A DNA stretch of 64,000 nt from positions 1-64,000 of the forward strand of contig NZ_JAAHGO010000015.1 in assembly GCF_010672455.1 (NCBI RefSeq), given 5' to 3'. The position numbers and the translations under genes were made by a program. This DNA is from Okeania sp. SIO2C9 (GTDB lineage Bacteria; Cyanobacteriota; Cyanobacteriia; Cyanobacteriales; Microcoleaceae). Numbering within the stretch: the first letter of the stretch is position 1; each line of letters opens with the position of its first letter. Below, piece after piece: positions 55,839-64,000 of the stretch. The notes beneath the pieces are model-generated. The model ran no database searches and was not told the DNA's origin. It saw only the letters and a program-made list of their open reading frames with translations.

Positions 55839-57377
55839 GTGATCGAAGTAGAAGTCCATAGATCCCTGCTTAATTTTCTGCGATCGCAAAATGAACCTCA
55901 CTGGCCTCATAATTTGACGATGGCACGTTTAGTAGCGAGGGCCTTGCGACTGGGACGTAGTGCTTTGATTCAAACAGGGTCTCCGCCAGGTAGTCATAAT
56001 CAACAATATCAGTTAAGCTACCTAGTACCAATTTTAATGTGGCCTCAAAAAACAATATTAGTTGCTCCTCAGTCAGTACAGGAACATTTACTTAAGGTAG
56101 AAATTCCTAAGTTGCTTGCAAGTAATTTATACAGTAGCTTATCACTGCCCAATAAAGCAATCCAAACCTATCCACAACAAGACTCCGATTTTAATGGACT
56201 ACTCCTGATAACTCCTGAAGCTTGGTTAATAAACCAATGGGAAAATGAGCAGTTTTCTCTAGGTATTCCCACAATTATAGATTGGGCAGACGATCTAGAA
56301 GCTTGGGTTCAAAATTATTTAACTACCAGTTTTTTATCTGCTGACTGGAATCAACTGATGCAAGTTTACTCTGATCGAGCTGACTTTATTCGTGAAGCTA
56401 GGATAAATTTAACACGATCGCTCTTCCAACATCCAGCAAACCCCTACAGTTGCTACTTAATTGAACAAGATGAGGAGCAGATTTTACAAAATCTAATCGA
56501 GCGTTTGTCATTGACTCCAACAAACAAGGAATTACATCGTAATAATTTGAATAAGGATTTTTGGTTTAAGTGGCAAAGCGATGGACAACTAAGATGGGCA
56601 GAAATTCATCGCCAGAGAGGATCGTTTTCTTTATACTGTACTCCTTGTGATTTATCTGAAGCTCTTAATAATATATGGACTCAACAAACTGTAGTAATTA
56701 TTGGAGGAGCATTAGATTTAGAGGCCAAAGCTTCTACCTATAGAAAGATGATGGGGTTAGGGGACTTGACCTGCGTTAAATTTTCTCCTGATCGTCGCAA
56801 TGAGATGATTCAATTATATTTGCCCAATGGCCTGCCCATGCCAAATACACCTAAATTTCAGGAAGCATTAATTCAAGAAATTAGGACTTTATTGTATATC
56901 AGTTCTAGTGCTGTTGATGGATTAATAGCGATTGTCATCGGAGATGTACCACTTAAAGCTCAAGTGGGTGCTATTTTGGCCTCTGAATTTGGTTCCCGAG
57001 TTCAAGTGGAAACTACTTCTCCTGGAGTACAAGGCATTTTGATTACTGGTTGGGAATTTTGGCATAAGCATCAAAGGGAATTAAAAGCACCTAAATTATT
57101 GATAATTGCCACTTTACCGCTTCCATCTTTGGAAAATCCCTTGGTATCTGGACGAGTAAATTTTTATAAGCAACGGGGTTTAGATTGGTTTAGATTGTAC
57201 CTTTTGCCAAAAGCATTACAGGAATTGCAACGTTCTATTGCTTCTGTTAGAGAGTATCAAGGTGTTGTTGCTTTGCTGGATAGTCGTGTAATTCGTCGTA
57301 GTTATGGCAAGCAAGTTTTAGCAGCTCTTAGTCCTTTTGCCAAGATTGATTACTTAGATACTACATGGTTAACTTAA
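55839..57377 (+). CDS. DinG-like helicase-fold protein with degenerate ATPase motifs
   Basis: 512 residues from a GTG start 5 bp after the pentapeptide gene. The C-terminal half looks like the XPD/DinG C-terminal domain: VVIIGGALDLEAKASTYRKM, GILITGWEFWHKHQRELKAP, RVNFYKQRGLDWFRLYLLPK and SVREYQGVVALLDSRVIRRS (motif VI region). In the N-terminal half the place of Walker A reads ALIQTGSPPGSHNQQYQLSY, with no GKT/S, and the DEAH-box position reads IIDWADDLEAW. No FeS cysteine set is seen. It may be a non-hydrolysing relative or a partner of the pentapeptide protein. Confidence 0.65.
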   Translation: MIEVEVHRSLLNFLRSQNEPHWPHNLTMARLVARALRLGRSALIQTGSPPGSHNQQYQLSYLVPILMWPQKTILVAPQSVQEHLLKVEIPKLLASNLYSSLSLPNKAIQTYPQQDSDFNGLLLITPEAWLINQWENEQFSLGIPTIIDWADDLEAWVQNYLTTSFLSADWNQLMQVYSDRADFIREARINLTRSLFQHPANPYSCYLIEQDEEQILQNLIERLSLTPTNKELHRNNLNKDFWFKWQSDGQLRWAEIHRQRGSFSLYCTPCDLSEALNNIWTQQTVVIIGGALDLEAKASTYRKMMGLGDLTCVKFSPDRRNEMIQLYLPNGLPMPNTPKFQEALIQEIRTLLYISSSAVDGLIAIVIGDVPLKAQVGAILASEFGSRVQVETTSPGVQGILITGWEFWHKHQRELKAPKLLIIATLPLPSLENPLVSGRVNFYKQRGLDWFRLYLLPKALQELQRSIASVREYQGVVALLDSRVIRRSYGKQVLAALSPFAKIDYLDTTWLT

Positions 57378-57518
57378 CGAAGTCAGAAGTCAGAATATCG
57401 ATATTTGAGTATATAATCGGTAAGTATTGCTACTTGGCAACTATCAGTAGTTTTCCTGTTTTGAAGAGAACTCAGAAAAGGGAGTAGAAAATGTATACTT
57501 TAATCAGGTAGAACAGAA

Positions 57519-57806
57519 TTGAAATCCTCCCGACGTTGCGCTTACGCTACAATGCGGAATTCCCACTCCATCGCTGGTAGGGTCTTTCTCCTTCTAACGC
57601 ACCGGCCTGCAATACCGAACCTCTTTTCGCTCTAAAGGCGCGATATACAGTAAGTCGTCAATCTGACGGCTCCTCTAGACACTGCTATCCAAGCAGCGTT
57701 ATTTTTTTGATTATAGCATATTATTTTAAGAACCGCAACATTGATTGGTTTTCGCGGACGACGTTCCCCTGCGGGAGAGCGCGGGTCTCCAAGCAACGTT
57801 GAGATA
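57519..57806 (-). mobile_element. PATE1 copy, hairpin-ended miniature element
   Basis: TTGAAATCCTCCCGACGTTG at the left, CTAAAGGCGCGATATACAG in the middle, CAACATTGATTGGTTTTCGC, and CCCCTGCGGGAGAGCGCGGG, CAACGTTGAGATA at the right. No ORF. Confidence 0.65.
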
Positions 57807-57877
57807 AAATATAATAATTTTGACAAGAAGCTGGGAAAAAGTTTAAAGTCAATCTTCGCTCAGCCGTGAGATTAACT

Positions 57878-58125
57878 AGGGCTTGCTGATTAAATCTAAA
57901 AGCATTGACATATAAAGACTTTAGCTTTTTTGGGGTCTAAAAAAGTACCTGGGAATCAGCTCTTTATGCTCATGCATGGAGCGTATTTTAGGCGCATAGT
58001 TAGGCAGAACAATCTTGGGACAATTCTTTCTACTACCTCTTCGCTCATTCCCATTTCTCCTGTCTCCTGTCTCCAGTATAGCTGTCTCCTACAAAGAGCA
58101 AAAAGACTTTCCATACGCAAACCCT
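57878..58125 (+). mobile_element. MITE-A copy 5 (248 bp), target duplication AACT
   Basis: Ends AGGGCTTGCTGA and ACGCAAACCCT. Flanks AACT at 57874-57877 and 58126-58129. Middle contains TCCTGTC heptamers. Very similar to copy 4. Confidence 0.9.
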
Positions 58126-58228
58126 AACTACTTGTTTAATTCCCTGTAAAATAACTACATGAATCTCCTGAAAGCATTGAAATATTCATCGCAAGGTCGG
58201 ACGTTAAGTTAATTTTCCAAGTTGATTT

Positions 58229-58435
58229 TTAAGTCCAGTTTTTGCTTCTTTTAAAGAGATACGAATTTTTCTTTGCCCAAGAGAATAGACTATAAAGACA
58301 TAAGCCTATTAACATGGCCATTGTTTCTATTCTTTCTGGGGATTTCAGAAAGGGATTTAGCGATCGCTCTCTATGTTTATCTAATACTACAGATTGAAGT
58401 GCGGAAGATGGGTTATAAGGCTGATCTTCTTCCAA
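58229..58435 (-). pseudogene. C-terminal remnant of a DDE transposase (IS4/IS1634-like)
   Basis: Reads ALQSVVLDKHRERSLNPFLK then SPERIETMAMLIGLCLYSLF. KSPERIxALAMIMGLCLLVY is characteristic of the C-terminal end of an abundant cyanobacterial DDE transposase. The rest is absent. Confidence 0.55.
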
Positions 58436-58601
58436 TATTTTGAATAGTAGCTAAATTAACCAATTGATTAAGAACTAATTCTTAAAGTTAACTTTTTTGA
58501 TCCTTTCTTAAATAGATTTAACAAAAAAAGTTTATTCCTGTGGAGCCTCACTGTTATGATCTAAATAAATTAAAATCACTTAAATAACTATTGAAATAAT
58601 T

Positions 58602-58814
58602 ATGGGCGAAGCAAAGCGTCGTAAAGAATCATTAGGAGAACAGTATGGCCAAGAAGCACGTTTTATTTCTTGGCTGCCAATTACTAGAAGTCAAAGTGAG
58701 AAATTTATGCAGTTGACTTCAACTGGTGCATGGATTGGTATTGGATTTCTGATTGTTGGCTGGTTAACAGTTAGATTTATTGGTCCTGCTTTTGGATGGT
58801 GGCAAATTCAATAA
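58602..58814 (+). CDS. DUF2839 family small membrane protein
   Basis: 70 residues. MGEAKRRKESLGEQYGQEAR is the usual N-terminus, followed by WLPITRSQSEKFMQLTSTGA and one hydrophobic segment (about 45-65, WIGIGFLIVGWLTVRFIGPA) ending FGWWQIQ. Conserved in cyanobacteria; function unknown. Single gene with long flanking spacers. Confidence 0.88.
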   Translation: MGEAKRRKESLGEQYGQEARFISWLPITRSQSEKFMQLTSTGAWIGIGFLIVGWLTVRFIGPAFGWWQIQ

Positions 58815-59720
58815 TTCCTTATCTATGAAGTTAAGATAACAATTAGAAAAATTTAATAGCTAATAGTTAATTTTTAATTAGCATTAATAAGGGTATTCTC
58901 AGAGTAAAATATTCTAAAATGTTTATTTGACACATTAATGAGTATTAATTTAGCATCAAGATTAAATCAATTTCAACCTGATACAAATTTTTGACATTTT
59001 TCAAATACTAGATAAAATCTGTTCTAAAAAATTTTAAATTATGAATAATTTTGTGACAGTTTGATTTTTGATAAATTTTATAGATTTCAAAAACAACTTA
59101 TTAAAATCAATATTCAAGATGATCTGGCAGTATAAAAACTCTATTATGTAGAATTTTAATTTACTCTAGGAAAATGAAATTATTACAATCAATAAAATAA
59201 ATAAGCCAATACATTTTATTGTTGTGAATCCTGATTCAATTTTCAGTATTTTGTCTATAAATAATTTCCAAATATAGTTTCCAAATATAAATACAATCTA
59301 ATATCCATAAAAAATCAACAACTCACCTCTAAAAAAGTTTAGATTGAATTGTGTTCTCATTCAAAACTCTTGCTTACAGCTACTTTAATGCATCTTGATA
59401 CTATTTAACTTATAACCATGATTAATTATTTGTATAATTTTCTGGTTTGAGTTCCTCAAATCTCTAATTTTGGAACCTAAATTTAGTGTTTGAGTCTTTG
59501 AAAGTAAAGACATAGAGCATAGGTGGATGTTACTCTTGATACCTTGCTCAAAAATCCTACTTAGTTAACCTAATCAAGTATCTAGCATTAAAGGGGCTAC
59601 TCGAGAGATTTGCTAAAAAAATTATTAGGGATATACTTAATGTTCAAAAGCTAAACACCAAATTTTTATAAGACCTTAACAAAGTCTAAAATTTAGGGGT
59701 GTGGTGATAGGAGGATAACA
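58815..59720. other. Long AT-rich intergenic region
   Basis: No gene, hairpin element or repeat unit found by eye. The last part has GATAGGAGGATAACA, the Shine-Dalgarno of the next gene. Confidence 0.4.
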
Positions 59721-60086
59721 GTGTTTCTGAGACTTGCAGAACAACATCGTCAATTTGTACAAGACCTAGTAATGAACTTGCAAGCTCTGGCAATTGTGCT
59801 GGAGAATAGAGGATATTTGGCATCTTGTTATACCTGCGGAGGTAAAATGAATAGTGCCTCATTTATGGTCAGCTTGGGAGAGAATCACCTGATTCGCTTT
59901 CTAGTGTCAGATTATGGTATTACTTGGACAGAGATGCGAGATGATCGTGAACTAATGAAATTAGAAGGAGCTGAAGCAATTAGTCAGTTACAAGAGCTAG
60001 CTAATTTACTGAAAAATCAGATTCAGCCCTGTCCAAACTCTAGTCAACTTCCCCAGGAAGACTTAAGTCTGAACCAGGTTATCTAG
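59721..60086 (+). CDS. DUF1815 family protein
   Basis: 121 residues from GTG (59721) with GGAGGA 9 nt upstream. MFLRLAEQHRQFVQDLVMNL, NRGYLASCYTCGGKMNSASF, DYGITWTEMRDDRELMKLEG and AISQLQELANLLKNQ are family landmarks of a cyanobacteria-specific soluble protein. Two Cys lie in CYTCGG, a possible metal or disulfide site. The tail after about residue 100 is variable. Function unknown. Confidence 0.88.
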   Translation: MFLRLAEQHRQFVQDLVMNLQALAIVLENRGYLASCYTCGGKMNSASFMVSLGENHLIRFLVSDYGITWTEMRDDRELMKLEGAEAISQLQELANLLKNQIQPCPNSSQLPQEDLSLNQVI

Positions 60087-60102
60087 TTTATCATAAATGT
60101 TG

Positions 60103-60434
60103 AAAGCTCTCGAGCCGTTATAATCGCCAGATTTAACGGTGAGATGAATTTCGACCAGAAAAATAATTGAGCAATAAGCGCGCACATTTTTGGTGTGATA
60201 ATCTTATCAATAGCCATGGGGCAAACGGTTGAATAAAAGCGCACCGCCTGCGCTGAGGTTTCCGAGGGCGTAAAGACGGAGCAAGAAAGCTTGTGGAGAT
60301 AGTCTGACAGGGGTGCAACTCTACTGGTTTGATTTGTTATCTAGCCTGAGAATCTGTCTTCGCATAGCGTTGCGTCAGCAACACAAGAATCTCACGTTAT
60401 ATTTGATTTAACGGTGAGAGTGTCAATAATGTCC
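60103..60434 (+). mobile_element. PATE3: hairpin-ended element with GATTTAACGGTGAGA at both ends
   Basis: The left hairpin CCGTTATAATCGCCAGATTT with AACGG, and the right hairpin CTCACGTTATATTTGATTTA with ACGGTGAG, flank about 260 bp. The right end continues AGTGTCAA, like other GTCAA-ending elements here. The interior is unusually structured (for example GCGCACCGCCTGCGCTGAGG). No ORF is credible. Confidence 0.5.
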
Positions 60435-61114
60435 TTCGTTAAACCTTGTGGGTATGACGCAGAGTTTAATCTAAATTACAAATATTAAATAAAGCATTAA
60501 TCCCCCCCCTGATAAAGCTATCCCTTATACGGAACTCCTGAAAACCCTGTGGGAAATATGGGGAAGTTGGAGAGTAAGAATCTTGTCTACAGTTCTCAAA
60601 AAAATGTATTTTTCAACCCACTTTTCTTTGGAAAAGCCTACTAAAAAAGAATAACATAACTTGTATATTTTGTCAAACTTTCTGTTAATACTTTGAAGAT
60701 GTTGGTAATGGATAACTTAATAAAGGGAGGAACAGCTAATCTTGATCTGCTTGTGGAGACGTAAAATGTTAATCAGCAACCAAAGCAAGAAACTTCAAAT
60801 TCAGTTTTGAAGCCTCCGTTATAATCTATGATTTAATGGGGAAAAACATCATGGAAACAAATTTAGTATTTCATATAAATCTCTCTTCAATTCCATCAAG
60901 TCTGAGTAGATCGGGAAAATTGTTCTGAAATTTGTAAAAAATTAGCAACTTACAATATCTGTAATTCAGAGAGGAAAAGCTACTTAAGTTGTATTTCGCT
61001 ACATCTAGCTTGAACAGATGTTAATCTAGAAATAGATAAATCAAAAATTTAACATTAGCCAGACAAAAGCTACTACTAAATTAGATAAGTCTGGTGGTAA
61101 TAGAGGAGAGTTGA
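60435..61114. other. Intergenic upstream of the hydrolase gene
   Basis: AT-rich, no gene. A GAGGAG at 61103-61108 serves the next gene. Confidence 0.4.
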
Positions 61115-62002
61115 TTGCAAACTATGAGTCTTCTAGAGTCTCAATGGCAACATTTTTTCGTAGACACCAACAATGTACGTCTACATTATGTTACTCAAGG
61201 TGAAGGAGAGTTAGTCATACTCCTTCATGGGTTCCCCGAGTTTTGGTATTCTTGGCGCTATCAAATCCCTGCATTGGCCCGCCATTATAAAGTTGTAGTA
61301 CCAGACTTACGAGGGTACAACGATTCCGAAAAACCAGATAACGGCTATGACTTAGATACCCTAGCTGCTGATATTCGAGGACTAATTGAGCGTTTGGGTT
61401 ATGTTAAAGCACATATTGTAGGCCATGATTGGGGAGGAGCGATCGCCTGGCATCTTGCCCAAAAGTTTCCTCAATATCTTAACCGCCTGGCAATTTTGAA
61501 CGCGGCCCATCCACAAAAACTTATTCAAGAAATAACAGGAAATATAGATCAACTACGACGAAGTTGGTATATATTAGCTTTCCAAGTTCCTGGTATTCCA
61601 GAATGGCTGATTCAGCAAAATTTAAGAGAATTTATTAAAGGGGTTTTTCAGGGACAAGCTATTCGTAAGAGTGTCTTTAGTACTGAAATTACTCAAATTT
61701 ATCAAGCAGCTCTGGAAAAACCAGGAGCGCTGGTATCAGCAATTAATCACTACCGTCAATTTCTTTTACCTCAAAACTGGCTCAAAAACTTTAATCCTAA
61801 ACCATCATTAATTACAGCACCTACTTTAATTTTGTGGGGAAAAGAAGATTCTTTTTTAAGTCAAAAACTTACAGAAGGTTTAGATAAACTAATTGCAGCT
61901 CCTTTTTGGTTAAAAGTCATCCCTGAATGTGGCCACTGGATTCAGCAGGAAGTACCTCATACAGTGAATAGAGAGTTACTTGATTTTTTACAAAAGAAGT
62001 AA
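61115..62002 (+). CDS. Alpha/beta hydrolase, epoxide-hydrolase-like
   Basis: 295 residues from a TTG start at 61115 that has GAGGAG 6 nt upstream; an ATG at 61124 would shorten it by three residues but is 15 nt from that site. The oxyanion loop HGFPEFWYSW (38-47), nucleophile in VGHDWGGAIA (Asp105), charge-relay acid region LWGKEDSFLS and ECGHWIQQE (His near 275) match soluble epoxide hydrolases and haloalkane-dehalogenase relatives. A cap domain lies at about 130-220. Substrate is unknown. Monocistronic by context. Confidence 0.88.
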   Translation: MQTMSLLESQWQHFFVDTNNVRLHYVTQGEGELVILLHGFPEFWYSWRYQIPALARHYKVVVPDLRGYNDSEKPDNGYDLDTLAADIRGLIERLGYVKAHIVGHDWGGAIAWHLAQKFPQYLNRLAILNAAHPQKLIQEITGNIDQLRRSWYILAFQVPGIPEWLIQQNLREFIKGVFQGQAIRKSVFSTEITQIYQAALEKPGALVSAINHYRQFLLPQNWLKNFNPKPSLITAPTLILWGKEDSFLSQKLTEGLDKLIAAPFWLKVIPECGHWIQQEVPHTVNRELLDFLQKK

Positions 62003-62098
62003 ATAGGAGGGAATAGCGAATAGGGAACAGTAGGAAAAACATTTCCCTGTTTACAGTAATCACTCTATGTCTGCGCCCTATCTATACTATTGCTATCT

Positions 62099-62376
62099 TT
62101 GACATCCTCCCGACGCTGCTCTAGGAGACAGCGCGGGATTCCTAACCATCGCGCTATTAGGCCTTTCTGCTTCAATGCACCAGCCTCCAAGGTCGAGCCT
62201 CTTTTCGGTCTTAAAGTCGCTCCACAGACTGACACTGCTAGCCCAGCAGGCAGATTCTAAGTTTAACACACTATTGACAAAACCGCAAAATTGATTGGTT
62301 TTTCCTGCGGAATGCTGCGCAAACATGCCCTAGCTCCCCTTCGGGAGAGCGCGGGTCTTCAACCAACGTTGAGATA
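62099..62376 (-). mobile_element. PATE1 copy, hairpin-ended miniature element
   Basis: TTGACATCCTCCCGACGCTG, GCACCAGCCTCCAAGGTCGA, CTGACACTGCTAGCCCAGCA, CAAAATTGATTGG, a CGGAATGCTGCGCAAAC insert, CCCCTTCGGGAGAGCGCGGG and CAACCAACGTTGAGATA. No ORF. Confidence 0.72.
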
Positions 62377-62409
62377 ACTATTGACAAATTTAGCAAAAAG
62401 CAAAAGAAT

Positions 62410-62459
62410 CATAGTTGCATAATCTTGAGATTAATAATAATAAAATAACTGCAACTATG
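62410..62459. terminator. Possible hairpin downstream of recA
   Basis: CATAGTTGCA pairs perfectly with TGCAACTATG across a 30-nt AT-rich loop. It lies about 160 bp past the recA stop. It could be a terminator or only a repeat; no T-tract is evident. Confidence 0.25.
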
Positions 62460-62509
62460 AAATTATTAATAGAAGCTAAAATTTACCGAATAATTAATAA
62501 TTAAATAAT

Positions 62510-62605
62510 TCTGGTTTGAAGTCTCCCCTTGTAAGGATAAAAAAAAAGAAAATATTCCTTATATTCAATTCCGTAACGGTTTTAACCAGAGGTAATTATC
62601 AATTA
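62510..62605 (-). repeat. F2 repeat, copy e (internally deleted)
   Basis: On the minus strand: ATTACCTCTGGTTAAAACCG, TTACGGAATTGAATATAAGG, then directly CCTTACAAGGGGAGACTTCA; the TTCTCTTGGTCG section is missing. Confidence 0.6.
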
Positions 62606-62619
62606 TCCATTAATGGATC

Positions 62620-63702
62620 TTACTCTTCTTCTAAAATTTCTTCTTCATCTTCTTCCTCTTCTATTTCATCAGGTCGTGCCACAGAATTAGCAGAAACCAA
62701 AGCACCGTGATTTAATTTTTCCCGAACTTGATCTTCAACTTTTTTGGCAAAATCAGGATTTTCTTCCATATAAGCGATCGCCTTTTCTCTACCTTGAGCA
62801 AAATTACTTCCTCCGTAGCTATACCAAGCACCTTTACGCTTAATGACATCTGTCTCTTCAGCTAAGTCAATAACACAACCAACACTAGAAATTCCTTTAC
62901 CAAAAATAATATCAAATTCAGCAATACGGAATGGAGGAGCCACCTTATTTTTAGCAACCTTCACCTTAACATGAATACCATATTCCTCTGAAGATTTTTT
63001 CAGAGTTTGTGTACGACGAATATCAAGTCTTACCGAAGAATAAAACTTAAGAGCATTACCACCAGTAGTAGTTTCTGGATTACCATAAACAACACCTATT
63101 TTTTGTCGAAGTTGGTTGAGAAAGACAACTGTACAACCAGACTTACCAATATTACCTGTAATTTTCCGTAACGCTTGACTCATTAAACGAGCTTGAAGAC
63201 CCATGTGAGAATCTCCCATGTCCCCCTCAATTTCAGCTCTAGGAACTAATGCTGCTACCGAGTCAACAACCACAATATCAACAGCTACAGATCGAACCAG
63301 GTGATCCACTACCTCCAAACCCATCTCCCCAGTATCAGGTTGGGAGACCAATAAATTTTCAATATCTACCCCTAATGCAGCAGCATAAGTAGGGTCAAGA
63401 GCGTGTTCCGCATCTACAAAAGCTGCAATACCTCCTGTTTTCTGAATTTCGGCGATCGCGTGTAAAGCAAGGGTAGTTTTTCCCGAACTTTCTGGGCCAT
63501 ATATTTCAATAATTCTACCCTTGGGTAAACCACCTCCCAATGCTAAGTCTAAGGTCAGTGCACCACTAGGGATTGTTTCTACCTTCATCCGGGTAGAATC
63601 TCCCAAACGGACAATTGACCCTTTACCAAAACTTTTTTCTATAGTTTTCAGAACTGAATCTAAAGCTCTTTGTTTTTCTTTATTATCTGTAGCTGAAGCC
63701 AT
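62620..63702 (-). CDS. recA: RecA recombinase
   Basis: 360 residues, full length. Walker [10 protein letters not shown] (about 68-76), Walker [22 protein letters not shown]1/L2 regions ([40 protein letters not shown]), and the acidic C-terminal tail [14 protein letters not shown] that tunes DNA binding. It forms filaments on single-stranded DNA for recombinational repair and drives LexA cleavage where LexA is present. No LexA box was recognised upstream (63703-63800). The acidic tail is close to a reverse-oriented F2 repeat beyond the stop. Confidence 0.97.
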   Translation of the reverse strand: MASATDNKEKQRALDSVLKTIEKSFGKGSIVRLGDSTRMKVETIPSGALTLDLALGGGLPKGRIIEIYGPESSGKTTLALHAIAEIQKTGGIAAFVDAEHALDPTYAAALGVDIENLLVSQPDTGEMGLEVVDHLVRSVAVDIVVVDSVAALVPRAEIEGDMGDSHMGLQARLMSQALRKITGNIGKSGCTVVFLNQLRQKIGVVYGNPETTTGGNALKFYSSVRLDIRRTQTLKKSSEEYGIHVKVKVAKNKVAPPFRIAEFDIIFGKGISSVGCVIDLAEETDVIKRKGAWYSYGGSNFAQGREKAIAYMEENPDFAKKVEDQVREKLNHGALVSANSVARPDEIEEEEDEEEILEEE

Positions 63703-64000
63703 TTATTTTTTTTCCCAACTTAACACTAGACATTTATATTCTCTAAGGCTAAACGGTTTGCCCCACGGTTAATCGCCTGATATTTTGAAGAGACTTGGAA
63801 ATAGCTAAGTGCTAGACCCACTACTCTACACTTTAGATTAGGAGAGCCAAAACCTTCCTATTTAGATTTCACGACAACCAAGCTGTGCGAAACAGACCAT
63901 ACTCCGTCACCTAATTTTCTAGGATTAAGGCCACTGCCGAAGGACACGGCCAAGTTTCTACCCTAAAAAATATCCGTGTCACAAAACCCATAACTTTATT
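63703..64000. other. Upstream of recA to window end
   Basis: Holds the recA promoter region and about 200 bp with no ORF. The stretch 63930-63955 has GGCCACTGCCGAAGGACACG and GCC, a weak hairpin. It could belong to an unrecognised RNA, but nothing can be assigned. Confidence 0.3.

Noticed and set aside
60133-60318. Minus-strand 61-codon ORF
   Set aside because: It falls in the hairpin-ended PATE3 region; the peptide is Arg/Pro/Ser-rich with no resemblance to known proteins.
63703-63800. LexA/SOS box upstream of recA
   Set aside because: No sequence close to the cyanobacterial LexA consensus was recognised.
63925-63960. 6S RNA or other known RNA at the window end
   Set aside because: Only a weak hairpin can be drawn and no conserved sequence was recognised.

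Overview
The window looks like a chromosomal piece of an AT-rich, repeat-laden filamentous cyanobacterium, perhaps of the Trichodesmium/Okeania/Moorena type (genus is inference). Support: small cyanobacterial proteins of the DUF3181, DUF2839 and DUF1815 types, an arogenate/prephenate dehydrogenase, HIP1 octamers (GCGATCGC), heptamer tandem repeats, many IS200/IS605-type remnants, and group II introns that sit inside housekeeping genes.

Layout. 1-750: three decayed tandem copies of an aminotransferase 3' end. 0.8-3.0 kb: BcsA-like glycosyltransferase with PilZ. 3.5-6.0 kb: tnpB remnants, a 5'-truncated group II intron, two small cyanobacterial genes and a MITE. 6.1-11.6 kb: moaC, split by a group II intron that itself holds a second group II intron (twintron). 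11.7-13.0 kb: tRNA-Arg and an MFS transporter. 13-16 kb: transposon debris. 16-22 kb: LPG-synthase-like membrane protein, a GT39-type glycosyltransferase, and an NlpC/P60 protein divergent from a beta-lactamase-fold protein, both with altered catalytic residues; then tRNA-Ser. 22-25 kb: miniature-element graveyard. 25-36 kb: RTX protein, iscB remnant, and two large TPR-glycosyltransferases. 36-39.5 kb: MITEs, transposase and C5-methyltransferase remnants, a secreted protein and a pentapeptide protein. 40-43.4 kb: tandem cyclophilin-RTX fusions. 43.5-49.2 kb: a peroxiredoxin gene cut into three exons by two group II introns. 50-57.4 kb: AI-2E-type transporter, TyrA, two pentapeptide proteins and a DinG-like protein without an obvious Walker A motif. 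57.5-64 kb: miniature elements, DUF2839, DUF1815, an epoxide-hydrolase-like enzyme and recA.

How it fits together. Two core genes, moaC and a peroxiredoxin, can only give full-length product if group II introns splice; removing the introns at GTGCGAC...AAC boundaries restores both frames exactly. Three of the four large introns are close relatives. Two of them share a changed reverse-transcriptase motif and an in-frame 51-bp palindromic insert, and one of these carries a second 51-bp insert elsewhere, in reverse orientation. This resembles the in-frame palindromic elements of Rickettsia.

Alongside the introns are several miniature elements whose edges can be read from the sequence: MITE-A (five copies, 4-bp target duplications of form ANNT, one with its empty site preserved in an adjacent 214-bp duplication), MITE-B (two copies, 8-bp target duplications), an inverted pair with CCGGACAT ends, a family marked by TTCTCTTGGTCG, and hairpin-ended elements of IS200/IS605 style. 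Several carry heptamer tandem repeats in their middle. Similar repeat DNA has entered the coding sequence of the 1560-residue TPR-glycosyltransferase as an interdomain linker.
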